Source: a virus
IMG/VR virus record: IMGVR_UViG_3300046010_003558
Coordinates: 1 to 21,965 of that record
Strand: one strand, 5' to 3'
Length of the DNA stretch: 21,965 nt
Part shown: positions 14,947 through 20,641 of the stretch, in pieces
How positions within the stretch are numbered: position 1 is the first letter of the stretch
Layout of the letters: each line of letters starts with the position of its first letter
The notes under the pieces: model-generated
Database searches by the model: none
What the model saw: the letters and a program-made list of their open reading frames with translations, nothing else
Told to the model about the DNA's origin: nothing
Translations under genes and position numbers: made by a program

Positions 14947-15305
14947 TCTTCCCCACCCTTCCAAACAAGTATGTTCTGCTGGGGGCTGGGTTGATCCTAG
15001 CCTTCGGCTTTACCTTCTCGTACGGATACTACAAAGGAGGTGAGCAAGCGGAGGAGAGATTCAACGAAAGGCTCCTAGAGGCCAACGAGAAGCTCCTAGA
15101 GAGCGAGAAGGCTCTGGCAAGGGCTTCGGTAAGGCTAGCCGAGGAAGACGCTCGTAGGCTCTCTGAGAGGGCTTCTCGTGGATCACAGACTATGGAGGAG
15201 TACAAGCGTGTCGAGCCTAGCGAGGTTAGCCCTGTTGATTGCATCTCTAGCGATCAGCGGATGTTCATTCGACAACTGGGGGCTTCGACCGACTCACCCC
15301 GTTGA
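14943..15305 (+). CDS. i-spanin (Rz-like inner-membrane spanin subunit)
   Basis: 120 residues. ATG 14943 overlaps the preceding stop as ATGA. It has the i-spanin layout: short N-terminus, one membrane helix (about residues 10-29), then a long Glu/Arg/Ala-rich periplasmic coiled coil (35-90) and a shorter C-terminal part ('VDCISSDQRMFIRQLGAS'). The last 98 bases overlap, in another frame, a lipoprotein gene of o-spanin type, which is the classical Rz/Rz1 arrangement. In Gram-negative hosts the pair spans the periplasm and fuses inner and outer membranes at the last step of lysis. Sequence is not conserved between spanin families, so identification rests on topology and the overlapping partner, which together are strong. 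Confidence 0.8.
   Translation: MIFPTLPNKYVLLGAGLILAFGFTFSYGYYKGGEQAEERFNERLLEANEKLLESEKALARASVRLAEEDARRLSERASRGSQTMEEYKRVEPSEVSPVDCISSDQRMFIRQLGASTDSPR
15194..15200 (+). promoter_or_regulatory. Ribosome binding site deciding the o-spanin GTG start
   Basis: GGAGGAG lies inside the i-spanin coding region, 7 bases before GTG 15208. It gives the o-spanin its own initiation and fixes the start so that the lipobox Cys is residue 19. Confidence 0.7.
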
Positions 15306-15471
15306 TTACTGTATCGAAGAGGCGAAGACCTCTTGCGATAAGCTACCCCAGCTAGGAGAGACACAACCCATCGGAGAGTACACGGTGGATGTGATGCTGA
15401 GGTATGAGTTGTGTGCGTTGAAGCACGAGATACTTGTGCGATGTGCGACGACTACAATCGAGAGTCGATAA
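15208..15471 (+). CDS. o-spanin (Rz1-like outer-membrane lipoprotein)
   Basis: 87 residues starting at GTG 15208, chosen because GGAGGAG (15194-15200) lies 7 bases upstream; an in-frame GTG at 15178 lacks a site. The N-terminus is a short lipoprotein signal: 'MSSLARLALLIASLAISGC' with the lipobox ISG-C and lipidated Cys19. The mature part has four further cysteines and is only mildly Pro-containing. It starts inside the i-spanin gene in the +1 frame and extends 166 bases beyond its stop, so it is the overlapping, not the fully embedded, Rz1 type. It pairs with the i-spanin to disrupt the outer membrane at lysis. The stop is directly followed by the bidirectional terminator. Confidence 0.8.
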   Translation: MSSLARLALLIASLAISGCSFDNWGLRPTHPVDYCIEEAKTSCDKLPQLGETQPIGEYTVDVMLRYELCALKHEILVRCATTTIESR

Positions 15472-15473
15472 AC

Positions 15474-15535
15474 GAAAAAGGGCAGGGCTAGTTGGGAGAT
15501 TTGATTCTCCTTTCTAGCACCTGCCCTTTCTTTTT
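15474..15535. terminator. Bidirectional intrinsic terminator between convergent operons
   Basis: Outer stem AAAGGGCAGG (15477-15486) pairs perfectly with CCTGCCCTTT (15520-15529). It continues with GCTAG (15487-15491) against CTAGC (15514-15518) and GGAGA (15495-15499) against TCTCC (15506-15510), closing on a short loop. The right arm is followed by CTTTTT and the left arm is preceded by GAAAAA, which reads as a T tract on the other strand. It can therefore stop transcription from the virion/lysis block (plus) and from the metabolism block (minus). It starts 3 bases after the o-spanin stop and ends before the last minus-strand gene at 15552. Confidence 0.9.
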
Positions 15536-15551
15536 GCCTATTGCTTTATAC

Positions 15552-15884
15552 TTAATGCACCGTCCTCAAGCTCCTCTTCACCGGCTCGTACTCCTTCTCC
15601 GAGAATACGTTGAGACACTCCTCGATCTCTCGCCACTCAAAAGAATCTTGGACCATAACCAAGTACCAATACTCATCCGGCTTAGCCGGGTTGGAGGACA
15701 TCCGCACTTCCATTCCACAACAATTCTTGATGTGATCAAACGGAGTAGGAAACGGAGATGGACCCTTAAGCATCAAGACGGTATTACTCCCGTTGACTCG
15801 GAGCATACCACCTGACTCTTTGGCTATGAGTTCTACTTCCTCGTCTTCGTCACCATCCTCGGGGATGTCGGTTTCATCGGTCAT
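15552..15884 (-). CDS. Unknown acidic protein, last gene of the minus-strand operon
   Basis: 110 residues. ATG at 15884 overlaps the stop of the gene before as ATGA; GAGGT lies about 9 bases upstream. The first 20 residues are almost all Asp/Glu. The rest is a compact alpha/beta-looking domain ('MLRVNGSNTVLMLKG', 'HIKNCCGMEVRMSS', 'DEYWYLVMVQDSFEWREIEECLNVF'). No family was recognised. It is the terminal gene of the block, with the bidirectional terminator about 20 bases beyond. Very acidic N-termini occur in small phage proteins that act on host nucleic-acid-binding enzymes, but no such role is shown here. Confidence 0.55.
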   Translation of the reverse strand: MTDETDIPEDGDEDEEVELIAKESGGMLRVNGSNTVLMLKGPSPFPTPFDHIKNCCGMEVRMSSNPAKPDEYWYLVMVQDSFEWREIEECLNVFSEKEYEPVKRSLRTVH

Positions 15885-16297
15885 AGGTTTGGACCTCGTT
15901 GTTCGGATACCTTTGCATCAAAAAGCTTACCGTTAATATTGACCAGCGTCACGCTTCCGTACCGAGAGATAGTTTCATCGAAGTCGTTCTCAAGCCAATA
16001 GACAGTGTGCTTAGCCAGAGCGAGAGCATCGCTCATAACGAAAGGGCAAGGTGCGCTCCTGCCCGAATCGAAGATGATTGGTCCGAGAAGGGTATTGTGT
16101 TCAGCAAACCCCCAGAGACCAGAAACGCAGCACTTGTCTAGTCGAAACAGAAAACAATCCTTGGTACGGTCCATCTCGGAGTAGGACTGATACAGTTTAA
16201 CAGATGCCTCGGCATGTGGTGGCTTAGAGGCGTAGGCTGCTAGGACGTACTCTTTGCCGGGAGCACGCATCACTAGGATGCGAGGGTCATCGGTCAT
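15881..16297 (-). CDS. Unknown protein, minus-strand operon
   Basis: 138 residues if it starts at ATG 16297, which overlaps the stop of the gene before (16287) by 11 bases and has GGGGAAG about 8 bases upstream. An in-frame ATG at 16336 would add 13 residues but has GAGG touching the start codon. The protein has a mixed alpha/beta look, with 'RILVMRAPGKEYVLAAYAS' at the start, two adjacent cysteines in 'LDKCCVSGLWGF', and 'YGSVTLVNINGKLFDAKV' at the end. No family was recognised. The stop overlaps the next start as ATGA, so translation is probably coupled. Confidence 0.5.
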   Translation of the reverse strand: MTDDPRILVMRAPGKEYVLAAYASKPPHAEASVKLYQSYSEMDRTKDCFLFRLDKCCVSGLWGFAEHNTLLGPIIFDSGRSAPCPFVMSDALALAKHTVYWLENDFDETISRYGSVTLVNINGKLFDAKVSEQRGPNL

Positions 16298-16787
16298 TAT
16301 CGTCTTCCCCGTCTCGGTCGTAATCGAACAACCCATCCTCGTCGGAAGGTTCCTCGTCGTTATCTTCGGTGGTCATCTCACCCCACATGATAGCCTCTAC
16401 AGCTAGGCGACGAATCTCTTGGAGAGCTTGGTAAAGGTCTTCAGGATCATCGTGGTGGGGACTGCATCGGTCCACAATATCAATGATGTAGTCTAGTTGG
16501 TCCAAAGCGCGGTACGTCCCGTAAGTGTTACAAGTTTGAATGAAATCGTCCATAGTGATTGGTGGTTCAACCTCCGTGTTGGTGTTAGTCGTGAAGCCAT
16601 CGTACTCCAGCAGGAGGGGTGTGTCAACAGGGACAGGTTCCGGTTGGACGAAGCACAGACCGTACCCACACTTAGCAATGACTTCCGTCATTATCTGAGT
16701 GTCCAACTCCGAGTATCTCCAACAATGACCGAGGAAGTCTACGAAGTCACGGTCTTCAAGGATTGCTCCGCGAGCAGCTACGAACAC
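16287..16787 (-). CDS. Unknown acidic protein, minus-strand operon
   Basis: 166 residues from GTG 16787, which overlaps the exonuclease stop by 10 bases; a GGTGAG-like site lies about 9 bases upstream. A shorter version from ATG 16691 (134 residues) is possible but lacks a well-spaced site. The centre is helical ('TMDDFIQTCNTYGTYRALDQ', 'DLYQALQEIRRLAVEAIMWG'). The last 25 residues are almost entirely Asp/Glu with Arg at the end. No family was recognised. Two neighbouring genes share an extreme acidic segment, here C-terminal and in the last gene of the operon N-terminal. Confidence 0.5.
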   Translation of the reverse strand: MFVAARGAILEDRDFVDFLGHCWRYSELDTQIMTEVIAKCGYGLCFVQPEPVPVDTPLLLEYDGFTTNTNTEVEPPITMDDFIQTCNTYGTYRALDQLDYIIDIVDRCSPHHDDPEDLYQALQEIRRLAVEAIMWGEMTTEDNDEEPSDEDGLFDYDRDGEDDNDR

Positions 16788-17551
16788 GAGCCTGTCTCAC
16801 CAACCACTTCCTTATCGGAAGCTGTTACCGATGACCAGCTATGGCAAGAATTGCAAACCATCCTACGATACCGGCGAGTCTTCGTATATCTATAACCACG
16901 GAACTCAATGTCATCGGAACCGCAGGTGGGGCAGACGATACCGGACTTCTCCTCTAGGAGAGCGAGGTTGGGGTGCGATTTTATCCACGGCTTCAGACGG
17001 TTGTACAGCTTCTCAAGCAGGGTGACATCACCACGGTTGTACCGTTCCATGACCTTCTGTGCCTTGGGGCAACCAGCCTCAACATCCGTCCATAGTTCTT
17101 GACCTTTGTGATGTACCTTAGCACCGAGGCCGAGCTGTTGACAAACGAAGTCGAGCTTGTTGCTAGCCCACCGGAACTGGCGCTTCACTGTTTGGTACAA
17201 ATCAATGTGGTGGAACGGAGACGGGGGTGGGAGATCGTACAGGACGAACTCTTTGTACAGCGTTGGGATGTCGAAACGCTTTCCGTTGTAGGTGACAACT
17301 ACGTCAGCTCCGTCAAGAACCTCGTGAAGACGAGTAAGGAACTCCTTGTAGCAGAACCAACTCTCTTGCTCCTTGATCGGATGCCACTCGGCAGCAAACC
17401 CAATCTTCTTAGCCCCCAACCACTTCCAAGCAGCACACGTAGTACGACCGGGCTTGATAATCTGCTTGATACCTACGTTCTGGCCCCACAAACCCCACAC
17501 CGCAGCGTGATGGGGGAGTGTCTCAATATCTAGGAAAAGCATCTTAACCAT
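16778..17551 (-). CDS. DEDDy-type RNase H-fold 3'-5' exonuclease with C-terminal zinc ribbon
   Basis: 257 residues from ATG 17551, chosen for GAGGAG 10 bases upstream and an 8-base overlap with the gene before. Residues 4-12 give the ExoI motif 'MLFLDIETL' (Asp8, Glu10). 'VVTYNGKRFDIPTL' (86-98) is ExoII with Asn89 and Asp94. 'YNRGDVTLLEKLY' (171-183) is ExoIII of the DEDDy kind with Tyr171 and Asp175. This is the DnaQ/YprB-like ribonuclease H fold. Residues 207-236 hold CPTC and CNSC, a four-cysteine zinc ribbon. Members remove nucleotides from 3' ends of DNA or RNA; proofreading, DNA processing or degradation of host nucleic acid are all possible. It lies among small unknown genes downstream of ThyX. 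Confidence 0.75.
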   Translation of the reverse strand: MVKMLFLDIETLPHHAAVWGLWGQNVGIKQIIKPGRTTCAAWKWLGAKKIGFAAEWHPIKEQESWFCYKEFLTRLHEVLDGADVVVTYNGKRFDIPTLYKEFVLYDLPPPSPFHHIDLYQTVKRQFRWASNKLDFVCQQLGLGAKVHHKGQELWTDVEAGCPKAQKVMERYNRGDVTLLEKLYNRLKPWIKSHPNLALLEEKSGIVCPTCGSDDIEFRGYRYTKTRRYRRMVCNSCHSWSSVTASDKEVVGETGSCS

Positions 17552-17738
17552 GCCGGATAATCTCCTCGCGACCACCACACACAGAACATCGTCGCTCAAA
17601 CACTTGCTGGTTCCTTTTCGTGTGATACGAATGATGAACTATGGAGCCATCGAGCGAGGACAACGGGAAGCCGTGATACCCTCGACTACACAGGTGCTTT
17701 CGCCGGAAAGCCCACCACCACATATAGAACTTGACCAC
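17544..17738 (-). CDS. Small zinc-ribbon-like protein
   Basis: 64 residues if translation begins at GTG 17738, about 9 bases after GGAAGGGG in the end of the gene before. ATG 17723 (59 residues) and TTG 17768 (74 residues) are weaker alternatives without a clear site. After a Trp-rich start ('YMWWWAF') come Cys17 and His22 ('CSRGYH') and a C-terminal CSVC (Cys51, Cys54) in 'RRCSVCGGREE', suggesting one zinc site. Similar tiny C-x-x-C proteins are frequent in phages, with mostly unknown roles. It overlaps the exonuclease start by 8 bases, so the two are probably translated together; a link with the exonuclease is only contextual. Confidence 0.5.
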   Translation of the reverse strand: MVKFYMWWWAFRRKHLCSRGYHGFPLSSLDGSIVHHSYHTKRNQQVFERRCSVCGGREEIIRHG

Positions 17739-17743
17739 CAAGA

Positions 17744-17908
17744 CTACCCCTTCCGGTTCTTGTACCAAAGAGTTACCAAGTAAAGCGGATAAAGCACCGG
17801 CCAGAAAATGATCTCGGCTAAGTGCATCGGGTCATTGGCATTGGGCTCATCGGACTCAAGCCAGTAGAAGTGAACACAGGCAACAACGTACAGATAGAGG
17901 GCTAGCAT
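17744..17908 (-). CDS. Tiny membrane protein (two helices)
   Basis: 54 residues from ATG 17908, chosen because GGAG lies 11 bases upstream within the end of the previous gene and only 5 bases separate the two. A GTG start at 17968 would overlap that gene by 55 bases. Two hydrophobic helices (residues 1-17, 'MLALYLYVVACVHFYWL', and 30-48, 'AEIIFWPVLYPLYLVTLW') flank an acidic loop, with a basic end ('YKNRKG'). No family was recognised. It follows another two-helix membrane protein, and the pair lies between ThyX and the nucleases, away from the lysis genes. Confidence 0.5.
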   Translation of the reverse strand: MLALYLYVVACVHFYWLESDEPNANDPMHLAEIIFWPVLYPLYLVTLWYKNRKG

Positions 17909-17913
17909 GTGGA

Positions 17914-18096
17914 TTACTTCTCCGCTCGGTAGGCTTGGATCAAGCCAAGGATAAGGACGAAAGGCCACACGAGGCTAAGGCCAAGGGACCGAAGGAAGTC
18001 CTTCCAAGAAGGACGAGGGCGATTCTCAAGGGCTGTCATAGACACCAACACACCAAGGAGATAGAAGCCAAGGACGATAGTCCAGAAGTAGATCAT
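17914..18096 (-). CDS. Tiny membrane protein (two helices)
   Basis: 60 residues. ATG 18096 overlaps the ThyX stop as ATGA, and GAGGAA lies 10 bases upstream. Residues 2-21 ('IYFWTIVLGFYLLGVLVSM') and 38-55 ('LGLSLVWPFVLILGLIQA') are membrane helices joined by a basic loop ('ENRPRPSWKDFLRS'), so the loop is probably cytoplasmic. No family was recognised. Because it is expressed with early metabolism genes rather than late lysis genes, roles such as superinfection exclusion or host membrane modification are thinkable, without direct support. Confidence 0.55.
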   Translation of the reverse strand: MIYFWTIVLGFYLLGVLVSMTALENRPRPSWKDFLRSLGLSLVWPFVLILGLIQAYRAEK

Positions 18097-18782
18097 AGGG
18101 TTGTTTCCTCGGGGAGTAGAAACTTATAGGACAGCGGGAACAACTGTGGAATGTACGGAAGCATCTTCTCTACTACCAAGCGGTGTTCCTTCTGGGTAGA
18201 CTCGTGCCCTCGTGTCTTGATATAGTGGGTCAAAGTACGCAGAGGAATCTTCGCGTACATCCGTGACATCGTGAGTCCCTCGGGGAACATCACCCGCACA
18301 CACTCCTTAGCCGCCCCTGCATCCCGGTACTTCTTTTGGAACGCAGTTACACGGGAAATCAAGTTGCGAAGATCAAGTTCCCACTCCTCTTTCAGTTCGT
18401 CGTTCTCGCACGTCAAAGAATTCTGACGGTTCTTTGTATCTTGCATTCGCAGTTCGCGAAGTACGAACATATCCTCGGTTACGTCAGCGTAACGCTGCGA
18501 GAACTCTTGGAACCGCATCGAGTAGTGGCGAAGGATTTGTCGAGAGATGTCGCGAGGGGCCTCTACCTCAAAGACCACATCAACCATATCGAACACAGAC
18601 CAGTGACCTTCCTCCGCACAGTGCTTGAGCAGCTTGTCTGCTGTCTTGAAGTTGGTTTGGTTTGACGGGTTACTGACGCGAGCCATGTACGCAGTGAGAT
18701 CATCTCCGTTTGAGATGAAGTCCACAATCGGCGTGGTCATAGCGATAGGCGTTACGGTGATTGCTTCGTCAGCGTACTTCAT
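18093..18782 (-). CDS. thyX: Flavin-dependent thymidylate synthase ThyX
   Basis: 229 residues from ATG 18782, which overlaps the previous stop as ATGA and has GAGGGG just upstream. ThyX makes dTMP from dUMP with FAD, NADPH and methylene-tetrahydrofolate. The signature lies at residues 85-98: 'RHYSMRFQEFSQRY', i.e. the RHR-x7-S motif with Tyr87 where the third residue is normally Arg. Other expected elements are present: 'RVSNPSNQTNF' near the start, 'HCAEEGHWSVFDMVDVVFEVEAPRD' (first half of the flavin/dUMP site, split here only by wording), 'AKECVRVMFPEGL', and 'TLTHYIKTRGHESTQKEHR' (second half). Length is close to family norm. It works with the dUTPase upstream in the same operon, which supplies dUMP. 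Confidence 0.93.
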   Translation of the reverse strand: MKYADEAITVTPIAMTTPIVDFISNGDDLTAYMARVSNPSNQTNFKTADKLLKHCAEEGHWSVFDMVDVVFEVEAPRDISRQILRHYSMRFQEFSQRYADVTEDMFVLRELRMQDTKNRQNSLTCENDELKEEWELDLRNLISRVTAFQKKYRDAGAAKECVRVMFPEGLTMSRMYAKIPLRTLTHYIKTRGHESTQKEHRLVVEKMLPYIPQLFPLSYKFLLPEETTL

Positions 18783-19258
18783 GCATCCCCTCGAATCCAA
18801 CTATCTGGTACATGACCTGTGGCGGAGACGGCCCACTTAAATCCATTCTTCTCGGCCCAATGGGAATACTTTGTCTTGGAACCTGTTTGGATTGGGTTAT
18901 CCCTCATGAAGATAAACCTGATGTCCTTGTCTGGGTGCTGCTCTTTGACGAGAACCATCTTACGGCGATCTGCTGGAGTAAATCGGCCTTTAGCTTCTAT
19001 ATAAACCCTGTTCCCTTTCTCTGTCACGAAGTCGAAATCCGGGTTATACGTGGCCTTCTTCGGAGGTACGGGGGGCTTGATGTAATCAAGAATCTCTTCT
19101 TCGTACCTGTAATCCACACCACGCTGTGCAAGGCTGGCCTCCACCTTCTCCTCGTAGGCAGACATCTTCCCAGACTTCCGTCTGTTGGGGCGATACTTGG
19201 GCTTCTTCGGAGAAGGCTCAGGAACAAGACGACGGTGTTTCTTAGGGGTGAACGTCAT
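18779..19258 (-). CDS. T7 endonuclease I-like Holliday junction resolvase
   Basis: 159 residues from ATG 19258 (GGGG about 6 bases upstream); ATG 19264 would add two residues. After a basic 30-residue N-terminal tail the chain follows T7 gp3: 'SAYEEKVEASLAQRGVDYRYEEE' with the first catalytic Glu (36), 'TYNPDFDF' with Asp74, and 'VYIEAKGRF' with Glu88 and Lys90, all in the PD-(D/E)XK order. 'KMVLVKEQHPDKDIRFIF' and a C-terminal 'GFKWA' to 'PDSWI' also match the family. The enzyme forms a dimer that cuts four-way and branched DNA. In T7 it degrades host DNA and resolves replication intermediates. It is slightly longer than T7 gp3 (149 residues) because of the N-terminal extension. Confidence 0.92.
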   Translation of the reverse strand: MTFTPKKHRRLVPEPSPKKPKYRPNRRKSGKMSAYEEKVEASLAQRGVDYRYEEEILDYIKPPVPPKKATYNPDFDFVTEKGNRVYIEAKGRFTPADRRKMVLVKEQHPDKDIRFIFMRDNPIQTGSKTKYSHWAEKNGFKWAVSATGHVPDSWIRGDA

Positions 19259-19535
19259 CAACATCCCCGCTATTAATCGCCGACCGATACAACTCGTACT
19301 CCGTACGAATACTCTCCGGCATGTGCTTCACCAACCAACGCAAAAGCGTTGTAGCCATCTTCAACCGCTGGCTCAACCGTCCAACCTCGTCGGTAAGCTC
19401 GGTGATCTTAGCCTCGGCTCGCTTGTTACCCTTGGTCTTGTCTTGGGTACTCCGACGCTTAGCTCGATTGAACTTCTCGACAGCTAGGGCGAACTTATCG
19501 TTGTCCTCGGTTACGTCCTTGTTGTTACGCTTCAC
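19242..19535 (-). CDS. Small basic coiled-coil protein of unknown function
   Basis: 97 residues from GTG 19535, supported by a perfect AAGGAGG 7 bases upstream (plus-strand 19543-19549). It overlaps the gene before by 4 bases (GTGA) and the resolvase start by 17. The sequence is Lys/Arg/Glu-rich: residues 10-45 are basic, and 45-75 look like a short coiled coil ('ITELTDEVGRLSQRLKMATTLL') followed by 'RWLVKHMPESIRTEYELY'. No family was recognised. A small DNA- or protein-binding helper would fit the composition, but this is not demonstrated. Confidence 0.55.
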   Translation of the reverse strand: MKRNNKDVTEDNDKFALAVEKFNRAKRRSTQDKTKGNKRAEAKITELTDEVGRLSQRLKMATTLLRWLVKHMPESIRTEYELYRSAINSGDVDDVHP

Positions 19536-19747
19536 TTATGAACCTCCTTGAACTCAACCCACTTATCTGTGATGCAATCAAAAGCTGAAGATGTCCAGTA
19601 GGTAGTACCTACATGAGAGTGCAGCTTCATCTCACACTTGTCCCGAACCTTCATGAAAGTGGCATCCACAGCACCCGTCACCGGGTGGACGATTAGCCAG
19701 ATGTTGTTAGAACCGTTGTCCGGCTTGAGACACAAGCGATCACTCAT
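19532..19747 (-). CDS. Unknown small protein, minus-strand operon
   Basis: 71 residues from ATG 19747, which overlaps the DUF3310 gene stop by 8 bases and has GAGGAG about 5 bases upstream. The chain looks like a small beta domain ('NNIWLIVHPVTGAVDATFMKV', 'MKLHSHVGTTYWTSSAFDC', 'ITDKWVEFKEVHK') with three cysteines and alternating hydrophobics. No family was recognised. It shares its last bases with the next gene's ribosome site, so translation is likely coupled. Confidence 0.5.
   Translation of the reverse strand: MSDRLCLKPDNGSNNIWLIVHPVTGAVDATFMKVRDKCEMKLHSHVGTTYWTSSAFDCITDKWVEFKEVHK
19543..19549 (-). promoter_or_regulatory. Strong Shine-Dalgarno for a GTG start
   Basis: Read on the minus strand this is AAGGAGG, 7 bases before GTG 19535. 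It decides the non-ATG start of the coiled-coil gene, and it lies wholly inside the end of the preceding gene. Confidence 0.75.
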
Positions 19748-20120
19748 ACTCCTCTTCCTCTTCAAAGTACCGGATCAACTCACTCAAGTGGTGGTGAGCT
19801 TTCTTGATGTCGTTCAACCCACCCTTCCGCCGATGGCGGGAGAGATACCCAATCACTGTACCGATGTGGTACGATGCATACTCGGCCGGGGTAAACCACG
19901 CTCGCATAGCATCCCAAGGTTGGATGGAGAGATCGGAGTAGTGGGTGCCTCCGACTTGGTGCTTCTTTTCCCAAGGAGCCTCTTGCTTGAGCAGCTTGGC
20001 GAGGGCTTCGTCGTGACGCTTCTCTACTTCTGGCATAGGTGGTTTGTATACACCAAAGCCCTTGTAGTACAACGCATCATCTTCTGTCATGTACGGCGGA
20101 CCCTTAGCAAGAATAGCCAT
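19740..20120 (-). CDS. DUF3310 family protein
   Basis: 126 residues from ATG 20120, with AAGGAG 10 bases upstream in the end of the preceding gene; a longer in-frame start at 20162 would overlap that gene by 41 bases. The C-terminal 75 residues carry the DUF3310 pattern: 'VGGTHYSDLSIQPWDAMRAW' (56-75), 'YHIGTVIGYLSRHRRKGG' (84-101) and 'DIKKAHHHLSELI' (104-116). DUF3310 proteins are very common in phages and are often labelled nucleotide kinase, but evidence for that label is weak. The first 50 residues are a Lys/Glu-rich extension. It sits with dUTPase and ThyX, so a nucleotide-related role is plausible. Confidence 0.82.
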   Translation of the reverse strand: MAILAKGPPYMTEDDALYYKGFGVYKPPMPEVEKRHDEALAKLLKQEAPWEKKHQVGGTHYSDLSIQPWDAMRAWFTPAEYASYHIGTVIGYLSRHRRKGGLNDIKKAHHHLSELIRYFEEEEEYE

Positions 20121-20121
20121 G

Positions 20122-20316
20122 TCAACTAAACTCCTTCTCACGTCGAATAGCCTCATCAACAAGGTCAGGCCAAGAAGATGGTCCGGTTATTTTGGCCCCT
20201 TTGTACCGGGGGTGCTCAGGAGGAAGCGTGACCCCAGAGAAACCCCACCGCATGCAATCCCAGTAGTCTTGGTATAGAGTCATGAAATCCTCATCAGACA
20301 AATCAGAGAGCTTCAT
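20122..20316 (-). CDS. Unknown small protein, minus-strand operon
   Basis: 64 residues from ATG 20316, one base after the preceding stop, with AAGGGGG about 6 bases upstream. It begins 'MKLSDLSDEDFMTLYQDYWD', an acidic amphipathic helix, continues with 'CMRWGFSGVTLPPEHPRYKG' and ends in a charged helix ('DLVDEAIRREKEFS'). No family was recognised. Its end carries the ribosome site of the DUF3310 gene. Confidence 0.5.
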   Translation of the reverse strand: MKLSDLSDEDFMTLYQDYWDCMRWGFSGVTLPPEHPRYKGAKITGPSSWPDLVDEAIRREKEFS

Positions 20317-20317
20317 A

Positions 20318-20641
20318 TCAACCCCCTTCCGCTTTAATCAAGTCAACAAAGAACCGTTCAATGTTTCCAATAGCCTCCGGCTCAGCCAACCCCACCGAGA
20401 TCAACTCAGCAAGGGCATAGGTCGTAGCCGCTTGGAGAACTACGTTCGGGATGTTAAGTCCAAAGCGGTCGTGAATAGCTGCTAGGTTAAGGTACTCGTC
20501 AGGACTCAAGTAGTCTCGCTTTACCATCCCGATAGGGGTGAGGATTTTGTAGGCGTACAGACGGCCACACTGAAGAATAACCGCTCGATCAGCTTCGGTC
20601 ATCTCTTGGAACTGTTGTTCAAATCGGGGATCGATGTTCAA
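20318..20641 (-). CDS. Unknown helical protein, probable TTG start
   Basis: 107 residues if started at TTG 20641, 8 bases after AAGGA inside the upstream gene, which gives a 23-base overlap. ATG 20602 (94 residues) has no site, and an extension to 20773 would overlap the upstream gene by about 155 bases. The chain is largely helical with small hydrophobic blocks ('LQCGRLYAYKILTPIGMV', 'PNVVLQAATTYALAELISVG', 'IERFFVDLIKA'). No family was recognised. The start is the least certain part of this call. Confidence 0.45.
   Translation of the reverse strand: MNIDPRFEQQFQEMTEADRAVILQCGRLYAYKILTPIGMVKRDYLSPDEYLNLAAIHDRFGLNIPNVVLQAATTYALAELISVGLAEPEAIGNIERFFVDLIKAEGG

Noticed and set aside
15534-15560. 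Possible plus-strand promoter (TATACT at 15547) after the terminator
   Set aside because: There is no matching -35 element at the usual distance, and it would only drive antisense RNA through the minus-strand genes.
18761-19276. 171-residue plus-strand frame across the resolvase gene
   Set aside because: The minus strand here encodes a clear endonuclease I homologue with its catalytic residues; the plus frame is a shadow.
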